Shown here: positions 57,319-64,000 of the stretch, piece by piece
Layout of the letters: every line of letters starts with the position of its first letter
Numbering within the stretch: position 1 is the stretch's first letter
Assembly: GCF_000429265.1 (NCBI RefSeq)
Contig: NZ_AUBN01000011.1
Coordinates: forward strand, 1 to 64,000
Reading direction: 5' to 3'
DNA: 64,000 nt
From: Actinomyces gerencseriae DSM 6844
Lineage (GTDB): Bacteria > Actinomycetota > Actinomycetes > Actinomycetales > Actinomycetaceae
Notes under the pieces: model-generated
What the model was told of the DNA's origin: nothing
Seen by the model: only the letters and a program-made list of their open reading frames with translations
Database searches by the model: none
Translations under genes and position numbers: made by a program

Positions 57319-58506
57319 ATGCCCTCCTCCGCCTCTTCCGACACGCCATCCGCCGGCTCGCCCGGCACCCCCTCCCCCGGAGCTCCCGGGGTCCCCGAGA
57401 CCGCCGAGAACGCCGCGCCCCCCGACGACATCGACGTGACCGTCGAGAACGCCGCCGAGATCCTCGCAGCCGAGGACGACTCCCCTCCGCCCACCGCTCG
57501 CACATCGCGTCGTCGCCTGCTCATCGGCGGCGGTATCGCCGCAGCCGCGATCGTCGCCGGAGGCGCGTGGCTGACCGTCCGCCGAACCGATCATGGCATC
57601 GGCGACACCGCGGAGGAGCTTCCGCTGGTCATCGGCGGCGACATCTGCGCGGCCCCGCTGTACGCCGCCTACCATCAGGGCTACTTCGACGACGCCGGGC
57701 TCAAGGTGACGCTGGCCCGAACCCAGCGCACCGAGGACACCAAGGACGCGGTCAGTGCGGGCAAGTACATCGGAGCGCCCGGGATCTTCTTCTCCTGGCT
57801 CGAACCCATCTACAACGGCATCAATGCCAGGCTCACCGGCGGATTCCACTCCGGCTGCCTGAGGCTCGTCGTCAACAACGATTCGCCCATCACTCGGCTG
57901 GCCGACCTCAGGGGCAGGAGGATCGGCGTGCCCTCCCTGTCCAGCTCGGCCTTCGCCTACTTCGCCATCGGCCTGTCCGACGCCGGACTCGATGTGGATC
58001 CCGAGAGCGGCGACATCGCCTGGGTGACCATTGACGAGGACTCCCTGGGCACACGTCTGACGAACGGCGACGTCGATGCCGTTATGGGCTCGGACCCGGC
58101 TCCGCTCCTGCCGGTGCTGAACGGTACGGCGAGGCTTCTGGCCTCCAATGACGCGGAGCCCTTCTGCTGCTCGGTCGCCCTCAACGGAGACTTCGTCGCC
58201 AAGCGGCCCGAGCAGGCCAAGGCGCTGACGGAGGCGTGGTTCAAGGGCTCGGACTACCTGGCGCAGGACGAGTCCCACCGTCGGGAGATCGCCAGGATCG
58301 AGGTCGACAACGAGTACGTCGCCGCCGACCAGAAGGTCATCGAGGACATCCTCGAGACCTACGGGTGGAGGGCCTCGGCCGTCGAGTTCCGGACCGCCGT
58401 CGAGAGCGGCATCAAGGACTTCAAGGGCACCGGATTCATCTCAGCCGAAGCCGGCGCGGCCGAGCTGGCCGACGCGGTCTACGCCGATCTGGGCATCACC
58501 CGATGA
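57319..58506 (+). CDS. Substrate-binding protein of an SsuA/TauA-type ABC transporter
   Basis: A 395-residue protein of the nitrate/sulfonate/taurine (NMT1/SsuA) binding family. Residues 1-62 are a Pro/Ser-rich, acidic extension of unusual length. Then SRRRLLIGGG, a twin-arginine-like stretch, leads into a membrane helix (about 67-86) without a lipobox. The binding domain begins at about residue 100 (LPLVIGGDICAAPLYAAYHQGYFDDAGL). It has SPITRLADLRGRRIGVPS typical of SsuA relatives. AGGAGA precedes the ATG. It overlaps the permease gene (ATGA). Sulfur compounds are the likeliest substrate because of the cysteine leader; the family also takes pyrimidines and nitrate. Confidence 0.82.
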   Translation: MPSSASSDTPSAGSPGTPSPGAPGVPETAENAAPPDDIDVTVENAAEILAAEDDSPPPTARTSRRRLLIGGGIAAAAIVAGGAWLTVRRTDHGIGDTAEELPLVIGGDICAAPLYAAYHQGYFDDAGLKVTLARTQRTEDTKDAVSAGKYIGAPGIFFSWLEPIYNGINARLTGGFHSGCLRLVVNNDSPITRLADLRGRRIGVPSLSSSAFAYFAIGLSDAGLDVDPESGDIAWVTIDEDSLGTRLTNGDVDAVMGSDPAPLLPVLNGTARLLASNDAEPFCCSVALNGDFVAKRPEQAKALTEAWFKGSDYLAQDESHRREIARIEVDNEYVAADQKVIEDILETYGWRASAVEFRTAVESGIKDFKGTGFISAEAGAAELADAVYADLGITR

Positions 58507-59471
58507 GCACCCGCCGAACACTGCGCCTGTGGGGCACCGCCGCCGTCGTCCTGTGGACCGCTCATCTCGCCGCGGTTGTCCTGCTGCCCGACGCCGTCGG
58601 GGCCCGGACGGCCCCGATCGCACCGCTGGTCGTCATCATCGCGTTCCTCCTCGCCGGGCTCGTGGGCTGGCTCGCGCTCGCCGAGGCGCGGCGGCCGAGC
58701 GCCGCTGCGCGCGCTCTCGCGCACCGCCTGCCGTGGATCGCCTTCGGCGGAGGCTGGTTCCTCCTCTGGCAGCTGTCGACCGTGAAGTCCGGCCTGCTCG
58801 GCCCACCCTACTTCGTGGCACCGGAGGTGCTCATCGCGGCGTTCGCGGACGACTGGACCCTCCTGGCCACGTGCCTGATGTCCTCCGGGCTGCTGCTCCT
58901 CACCGGCTACGTGATCGGCTCGGTCGCGGGCTTCATCACCGGACTGCTCATGGGATGGTCGCCACGGGCCGACTACTGGTTGCACCCCCTGCTGCAGACC
59001 GTCGGGCCGGTACCGGCCAGCGCCCTGCTGCCCCTGGCGGTGCTCGTTCTGCCGTCCACGTACCTGTCAGCGGCGTTCATCGTCGCATTCGGCGCCTGGT
59101 TCCCCATGGCGACGATGACCCGCGCGGGTGCGCGCTCGGTTCCCCGGTCCTTCATCGACGTGGCCCGCACGCTGGGCGCGAACGACGGCTTCCTCGTCCT
59201 GCGCGTGGCGATCCCCTCGGCTCTGCCCGACATGCTCACGGGTCTGTTCACCGGGCTGGGCACGAGCCTGGCCGCTCTCATGACGGCCGAGCTCGTCGGC
59301 GTCGATCGGGGCCTGGCGTGGTACATCAACTGGGTCAAGGGGTGGGCCGACTACCGGAGGATGTACGTGGGGCTCATCGTCCTCGTCCTCTTCTGCCGCG
59401 CCCTGATGGTCCTGCTGTTCAAGCTGCGCTCCTCGCTGCTGGCCTGGCAGCAGAATCTCGTCAGGTGGTGA
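58503..59471 (+). CDS. ABC transporter permease, SsuC/TauC type
   Basis: A 322-residue inner membrane protein with about eight hydrophobic segments, two more at the N-terminus than a typical SsuC. The BPD transport signature is TLGANDGFLVLRVAIPSALPDMLTG, the EAA loop that binds the ATPase. GTSLAALMTAELVGVDRGLAWYIN matches SsuC/TauC. Start ATG 58503 overlaps the binding protein stop by 4 bp. Confidence 0.87.
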   Translation: MSTRRTLRLWGTAAVVLWTAHLAAVVLLPDAVGARTAPIAPLVVIIAFLLAGLVGWLALAEARRPSAAARALAHRLPWIAFGGGWFLLWQLSTVKSGLLGPPYFVAPEVLIAAFADDWTLLATCLMSSGLLLLTGYVIGSVAGFITGLLMGWSPRADYWLHPLLQTVGPVPASALLPLAVLVLPSTYLSAAFIVAFGAWFPMATMTRAGARSVPRSFIDVARTLGANDGFLVLRVAIPSALPDMLTGLFTGLGTSLAALMTAELVGVDRGLAWYINWVKGWADYRRMYVGLIVLVLFCRALMVLLFKLRSSLLAWQQNLVRW

Positions 59472-59500
59472 GCCCGCTCATGAGAGGAGCATCCGCTGAC

Positions 59501-60397
59501 ATGACTGAGCCGAGGACCACCGCGGATGATGACGGCGCCCCACCGCGCCCGCACTCGCAGCGCCCCCGCGGCGCCCGCGTGCACCTCGGCGGCGTCTCGC
59601 ATCGTTACCCGCTGTCCCACGACCTCGATCGCGGATGGGTCCCCTCCCTGATGCGCATGGTGTCCCCGGCCGCCCGCGCCCGTCACGAGGCGGAGGCCGC
59701 CAAGTCCTCCGAGCTGCAGGTGCTCGACACGATCGATCTGAGCATCGCACCGGGCGAGTTCGTGGCCCTCGTGGGACAGTCGGGCTGCGGCAAGTCGACG
59801 ATCCTGCGTCTGCTCGCAGGCCTCGAGGCACCGGGCTCCGGCGTCGTGGAGGTCGATGAGCAGCCCGTGACCGGGCCCGCGCCGGAACGAGCGCTCGCCT
59901 TCCAGGACGCCACTCTGCTGCCCTGGCGCACTGTCCGGGAGAATGTCGGGCTGGGGCCTCAGGCGCGCGGACGACTCGCCGCCGACGAGCGCCGCATCAC
60001 CGCCGCCCTCGAGATCGTGGGTCTGCGGGACTTCGCCGAGGCCTATCCCGCGACTCTGTCGGGTGGGATGGCGCAACGGGCGTCGTTGGCCAGGGCTCTG
60101 GTGAACCGCCCCCGCCTGTTCCTCCTCGACGAGCCGTTCGGCAAGCTGGACGCCCTGACCCGGCTGACCCTGCAGGAGGAGATCAGGCGCCTGTGGCTCT
60201 CGCAGCAGTTCACCGCCCTCCTGGTGACGCACGACGTCGATGAGGCCCTGCGCCTGTCGGGACGCGTCGTCGTCCTGTCCGAGCGGCCCGCGCACGTCGT
60301 CGAGGACATCGCTGTGCCGCAGGATGCGGGGCGGGACCCGGCGTCCTCGCGATTCCAGGAGCTGCGCCGCCGGATCCTGCACCTACTGGGTCGGTGA
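59501..60397 (+). CDS. ABC transporter ATP-binding protein, SsuB/TauB type
   Basis: A 298-residue ATPase. Walker A is GQSGCGKST, the signature LSGGMAQRASLARAL, Walker B LFLLDEPFGKLD and the switch THDVDEAL. FQDATLLPWRTVRENV is the Q-loop form common in the sulfonate/nitrate group. The N-terminus (about 45 residues) is longer than in SsuB and holds a hydrophilic insertion. I start at ATG 59501, with GAGAGGAGC upstream; ATG 59480 is possible. A promoter of its own is not seen. Confidence 0.87.
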   Translation: MTEPRTTADDDGAPPRPHSQRPRGARVHLGGVSHRYPLSHDLDRGWVPSLMRMVSPAARARHEAEAAKSSELQVLDTIDLSIAPGEFVALVGQSGCGKSTILRLLAGLEAPGSGVVEVDEQPVTGPAPERALAFQDATLLPWRTVRENVGLGPQARGRLAADERRITAALEIVGLRDFAEAYPATLSGGMAQRASLARALVNRPRLFLLDEPFGKLDALTRLTLQEEIRRLWLSQQFTALLVTHDVDEALRLSGRVVVLSERPAHVVEDIAVPQDAGRDPASSRFQELRRRILHLLGR

Positions 60398-60742
60398 GAC
60401 TCCGCGTCGACGATCCTCTCCCGCGACGAGACGGTCCTCACGTGTGACGTGCTGCGTCACGCCGTGCGCGCGCTCCCGTTCAACGGCGCCGGCCCGTAGA
60501 CTCCTCCAAGGAGCGATCCGCATTGCGAACCCCGTTCGGGGCCGGTGAGCGCGCGTGCACGTGCAGCCGGTCAGCCCGTGAGTCTGTGCGTGAAGCCCAA
60601 TCGGTGACCGTCGTCCTCCGTGAGGACAGGTCGTGGTGCAGGGCGAGTGTGGTGGGTGCGGTGCGGCAAGAGCGGAGGGCAAGCCGCCCTCCCCCACACT
60701 CCGCAACAGGCCCCACTGCAGGCCGGATACGGGAAGATCTTC
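60398..60742 (+). promoter_or_regulatory. Long leader of the DEAD-box helicase gene, with inverted repeat and -10-like element
   Basis: The 345-base region holds a palindrome GTGACG-TGCTG-CGTCAC at 60444-60460 and TAGACT at 60497-60502, a good actinobacterial -10 hexamer without a clear -35. Transcription would then start about 60509 and give a 5' leader of over 230 bases. Long leaders are common on DEAD-box helicase genes, which often regulate themselves through mRNA structure. No gene is seen in it. Confidence 0.4.
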
Positions 60743-63265
60743 ATGACTGCCACCAGCACTGGCCCTTCTGCGTCCTCCGACGGGATGGGCGTCCCACCGG
60801 ATCTCGACACGCTCTTCGACGCCGAGCTCGCGGCCCCCGCCGAGAGCGTCGCCGCGCCCCATGCGGCGGAGGCCTCCTCCGCCGCCACTCCGGACTACTT
60901 CGCGACCCCGGCCTCCTCGGACTCCCCCGAGGACCCCGAGGACGTCGAGCACGAGGGCGAGGACGACGACGTCGACCTCGCCCCGCCCGAGGCCGATCCC
61001 GAGGACGAGGAGGAGGACGACTCCGACGACGGCGATGCGGACACCGAGGAGGACGACGTCGACGGCCACGCGCCCTTCATCGACACCGACGATGCTGCTT
61101 CCGGCGATGAGAACGCCGCAGGAGCGACCGGGGGCGCCGAGACGGACGCCGAGGCGCCCGAGGAGATCACCTTCGACGACCTCGGCCTGCCCGCGGACCT
61201 GCTCAGGGCCGTCACCGACATGGGCTACAGGACTCCCACCGACATTCAGCGCGAGGCCATCCCGGTGCTCCTGTCGGGCCGCGACGTCGTGGGCGTCGCC
61301 CAGACCGGCACGGGCAAGACCGCCGCCTTCGGCCTGCCCCTGCTGGACGCCGTCGATGCCCGCGAGCCCGTCGTCCAGGCCCTGGTCCTGGCCCCCACTC
61401 GTGAGCTCGCCCTCCAGAGCGCGGACGCCATCACCGACATGGCGCACCGTTCACGCGGTCTCGACGTCGTCGCCGTCTACGGCGGCGCCCCCTACGGTCC
61501 GCAGATCGGCGCCCTCAGGGACGGCGCCCAGGTCGTCGTCGGCACCCCGGGGCGCGTGATCGACCTCATCGAGAAGGGGGCACTCGTCCTGGAGGACGTG
61601 AGGTACTTCGTGCTCGACGAGGCCGACGAGATGCTCCGCATGGGCTTCGCGGAGGACGTCGAGACCATCGCGGGCTCCCTGCCCGAGCAGCGGCGCACCT
61701 CCCTGTTCTCCGCGACCATGCCGCCGGCCATCCAGGCCGTGGCCCGTCAGCACCTCACGGATCCGGTCCAGATCGAGGTCTCCCCCCAGGCCTCCACGGT
61801 CGACACCGTCCACCAGGCCTACGCGGTCGTGCCCTTCCGCCACAAGATCGGCGCCGTCTCCCGCGTCCTGGCCGTGACCGAGGCCGAGGCCGCCATCGTC
61901 TTCGTGCGCACCAAGTCCACCGCGGAGGACGTCGCCATCGAGCTGGCGGGCCGCGGGATCCAGGCGGCCGCCATCTCCGGGGACGTCGCCCAGCGCGAGC
62001 GCGAACGCCTCGTCGAACGCCTGCGCACCGGCACTCTCGATGTCCTCGTAGCCACCGACGTCGCCGCCCGCGGTCTGGACGTGGACCGCATTGGCCTGGT
62101 GGTCAACTTCGACGTTCCCCGTGAGGCCGAGGCGTACGTGCACCGCATCGGCCGCACCGGCCGCGCGGGCCGCCACGGAGAGGCCGTCACCTTCCTGACG
62201 CCCAAGGAGAAGCGCAAGCTCCGCCAGATCGAGCGGTTGACGGGAACGAAGCTGGAGGAGATCACCCTGCCCTCCCCCGCCGACGTCTCCTCCCACCGGG
62301 CCCGCAGGCTTCTGGACAGGGCCGCCGTCCGTCATGGGCGCGGTCGCCTGTCCATGTACCGGGATCTGGTCGAGCTCAGGACCGAGGAGCTGGGCATCGA
62401 CGCCACGGAGCTCGCCTCCACCCTGCTCGCCCTGGCCGTGGGCGATGACGGTCCGCGCCGACGCGACGACGATGGCCGACCGCAGCGGCGCGGACGCCGC
62501 GAGGAGCGCCTCGACGCCGAGGGCACCTTCGTATCCGCCTCCTTCGAGGGCGGACGCGACCGAGAGGATCGCCGCGGCCGCGGCGGCAACCGCTTCGAGG
62601 CCCGGCCCGGCGGCGGGCGCGGCCGGCGCCGGCACGAGGACGGCACTGGCACCGTCTACCGCATCGAGGTCGGACACCGCGACCGGGTCCTGCCCGGTGC
62701 GATCGTGGGCGCGCTCGCCAACGAGGGCGGGATCCCCGGTTCCGACATCGGCAAGATCGACATCCTCCAGTCCTTCTCCCTGGTTGAGATCCACGCCCCG
62801 CTGAGCGAGGAGCAGCTGGCCGCCATGGGCCAGGCGACCTTCGGCGGCCGCGAGCTGCGCATCCGTCCCGATCAGGGCCCGGGCCACGGGTGGAATGGCG
62901 GCGACTCCCGGTACGGCGACGCGGCCTCGCACCGCACGGGCCGACGCGAGGACTGGCGCGACCGCCGCCGCGACGACCACCGGGACGACCGCGGTCGGGG
63001 CGACCGCTGGGAGGGACGCGGCCAGCACGGCCAGCGCGACCGTCGCGGCGGCCAGTGGGAGGACCGCGGCCAGCACGGCCAGCACAGCAAGTGGCGCGAC
63101 GACCGTCGCAGTGGTCGGTGGGAGGACCGCAGCCGCGGGGACGACCGCCGAGGCGGCAATGACCGCCGGGAGGGCCGCACGTACGGAGGGGACCGTCGTG
63201 ACAGCGGCCAGCGCGGAGGCTTCCAGCGCAACGATCGCTCCTCGCGTCGCTCGGATCGCTGGTGA
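60743..63265 (+). CDS. deaD: DEAD-box ATP-dependent RNA helicase, DeaD/CsdA type
   Basis: An 840-residue helicase. An acidic N-terminus of about 140 residues (long Asp/Glu runs) is unusual. The helicase core (about 148-520) has AQTGTGKT (about 186-193), VLDEADEML, FSATMP and HRIGRTGRAGR. A DbpA-type RNA-binding domain follows near residues 635-700 (VYRIEVGHRDRVLPGAIVGALANEGGI). The last 120 residues are an Arg/Gly/Asp/Gln-rich tail (DRRGGQWEDRGQHGQ-like repeats). The role is likely in ribosome assembly and mRNA turnover in the cold. It converges on hisS. The ATG at 60743 has GGGAAG a few bases before it. Confidence 0.93.
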   Translation: MTATSTGPSASSDGMGVPPDLDTLFDAELAAPAESVAAPHAAEASSAATPDYFATPASSDSPEDPEDVEHEGEDDDVDLAPPEADPEDEEEDDSDDGDADTEEDDVDGHAPFIDTDDAASGDENAAGATGGAETDAEAPEEITFDDLGLPADLLRAVTDMGYRTPTDIQREAIPVLLSGRDVVGVAQTGTGKTAAFGLPLLDAVDAREPVVQALVLAPTRELALQSADAITDMAHRSRGLDVVAVYGGAPYGPQIGALRDGAQVVVGTPGRVIDLIEKGALVLEDVRYFVLDEADEMLRMGFAEDVETIAGSLPEQRRTSLFSATMPPAIQAVARQHLTDPVQIEVSPQASTVDTVHQAYAVVPFRHKIGAVSRVLAVTEAEAAIVFVRTKSTAEDVAIELAGRGIQAAAISGDVAQRERERLVERLRTGTLDVLVATDVAARGLDVDRIGLVVNFDVPREAEAYVHRIGRTGRAGRHGEAVTFLTPKEKRKLRQIERLTGTKLEEITLPSPADVSSHRARRLLDRAAVRHGRGRLSMYRDLVELRTEELGIDATELASTLLALAVGDDGPRRRDDDGRPQRRGRREERLDAEGTFVSASFEGGRDREDRRGRGGNRFEARPGGGRGRRRHEDGTGTVYRIEVGHRDRVLPGAIVGALANEGGIPGSDIGKIDILQSFSLVEIHAPLSEEQLAAMGQATFGGRELRIRPDQGPGHGWNGGDSRYGDAASHRTGRREDWRDRRRDDHRDDRGRGDRWEGRGQHGQRDRRGGQWEDRGQHGQHSKWRDDRRSGRWEDRSRGDDRRGGNDRREGRTYGGDRRDSGQRGGFQRNDRSSRRSDRW

Positions 63266-63385
63266 CCGGGGCCTGACCCCGCGAGTCGACGCACGTCGGT
63301 CGGTGCCCGCCGCCGAGGACGTCGTCGCCCCCTCGCAGTCACCGGCTCCGACCGGCAGTCGACGCGCTCCGCGCTCTCATCGCCC

Positions 63386-64000
63386 TCATCCGCGAGAGTC
63401 GAAGGAGCCCTCGACGGGAATCAGGAGTCGTGGGGCGAGGTCCGCCTCGTCCGCCGGCCTCCACGTGGCGGCATCGGCATCGACCTGCTCGCCGGAGCGT
63501 ATGTCCTTCACCGAGTCGGGGACCCCGTCCGCACCGGGGAACCAGACGAAGGGGATGCCGCGCCTGTCGGCGAATCTGATCTGCTTTCCGAACTTGGCGG
63601 CCGTGGGGGCGACATCGGCGGCGATGCCGCGCCCCCGCAGAGCATCGGCCACGGAGTCGGAGACGGCGCGGTGCTCCTCATCGGCCACGGCCACGAGCAC
63701 GGCGGTGGGCACCGCCCGACTCACCTCGACCAGCCCGGCGTCCGCGACGCGGGCCAGCAGGCGCGACAGCCCGATGGAGATGCCCACCCCCGGGAAAGTG
63801 CGCTTGCCATTGGAGGCGAGGGAATCGTAACGGCCGCCCGAGCACACGCTTCCGAGGTCCTCGTGGCCGGCCATGAAGGACTCGTAGACGGTGCCGGTGT
63901 AGTAGTCCAGACCGCGGGCGATCTTCAGGTCGGCCACGATGGCGCCCGGACGACGTCGGGCGGCGGCCCGCAGCAGTGCACTCAGCTCATCCAGCCCCGC
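63386..64000 (-). CDS. hisS: Histidyl-tRNA synthetase, C-terminal part (N-terminus beyond the window)
   Basis: The last 204 residues of a class II HisRS. The ARGLDYYTGTVYE motif, VCSGGRYDSLASNG and PGVGISIGLSRLLARV belong to the catalytic core. The anticodon-binding domain follows (AVPTAVLVAVADEEHRAVSDSVADALRGRGI). The reading frame is open to the window edge at 64000. It converges with the DEAD-box gene, 120 bases apart. Confidence 0.95.
   Translation of the reverse strand, partial: AGLDELSALLRAAARRRPGAIVADLKIARGLDYYTGTVYESFMAGHEDLGSVCSGGRYDSLASNGKRTFPGVGISIGLSRLLARVADAGLVEVSRAVPTAVLVAVADEEHRAVSDSVADALRGRGIAADVAPTAAKFGKQIRFADRRGIPFVWFPGADGVPDSVKDIRSGEQVDADAATWRPADEADLAPRLLIPVEGSFDSRG

Noticed and set aside
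45443-60397. Linking the TauE/SafE protein with the sulfonate-type ABC transporter as one sulfur system
   Set aside because: They are 11 kb apart on opposite strands with unrelated genes between them.
63266-63385. CGGGG-CCTGA-CCCCG as a terminator between the helicase gene and hisS
   Set aside because: Only five base pairs, too weak to assert.

Overview
The window is high-GC DNA with actinobacterial gene content. From the gene order and a facultative/anaerobic style of arginine-type metabolism it most resembles the Actinomyces/Schaalia group; the genus is inferred and no rRNA is present. I see no tRNA, rRNA, IS element, prophage or CRISPR array.

Layout. (1) Positions 1-9781, + strand: an accessory catabolic locus holding the end of an ornithine carbamoyltransferase gene, a carbamate kinase, an AGAT-type amidinotransferase, two tandem DMT exporters, a creatininase with the true creatininase active-site signature, a BCCT transporter, an MHS-type MFS transporter and a TetR regulator. 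(2) Positions 9851-29144, - strand: a housekeeping block, written in transcription order efp-nusB-(NAD-binding protein)-(membrane protein)-pyrR-pyrB-pyrC-carA-carB-pyrF-gmk-rpoZ-coaBC-cfa-metK-priA, with a PyrR-binding hairpin over the pyrR ribosome binding site. (3) Positions 29241-35166, - strand: a second carbamoyltransferase/carbamate kinase island (arcB-arcC-YfcC transporter-membrane LuxR-PaiB-like) with a strong hairpin at each end, sitting inside the otherwise conserved aro-efp order. (4) Positions 35148-47700, - strand: rarA-TauE/SafE, then rpsD, alaS, ruvX, mltG, aroE, aroC, an aroK-aroB fusion and a degenerate aroK-like gene. (5) Positions 47823-64000: an MMPL transporter, a YciO-type protein, a Zur-boxed His/Cys-rich metallothionein-like gene, aspS, two surface proteins, an SsuABC/TauABC-type transporter behind a cysteine-rich leader peptide, a DEAD-box helicase and the 3' part of hisS.

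The most interesting system is region 1. Its genes fit an energy-yielding creatinine fermentation that I do not know to be described: creatinine is opened to creatine, the amidino group of creatine is moved to ornithine to give arginine plus sarcosine, and arginine is then fermented through citrulline and carbamoyl phosphate to ATP with ornithine regenerated as a catalytic carrier. The arginine deiminase this needs is not in the window and would have to lie just upstream or elsewhere. Region 3 could be a related citrulline/arginine module. Secondary points of interest are the metallothionein-like gene with two 27-residue Cys9 repeats fused to a His-rich module, the Cys-containing leader peptide before the ABC transporter, and an aroKB fusion followed by a Walker-A-dead aroK copy.
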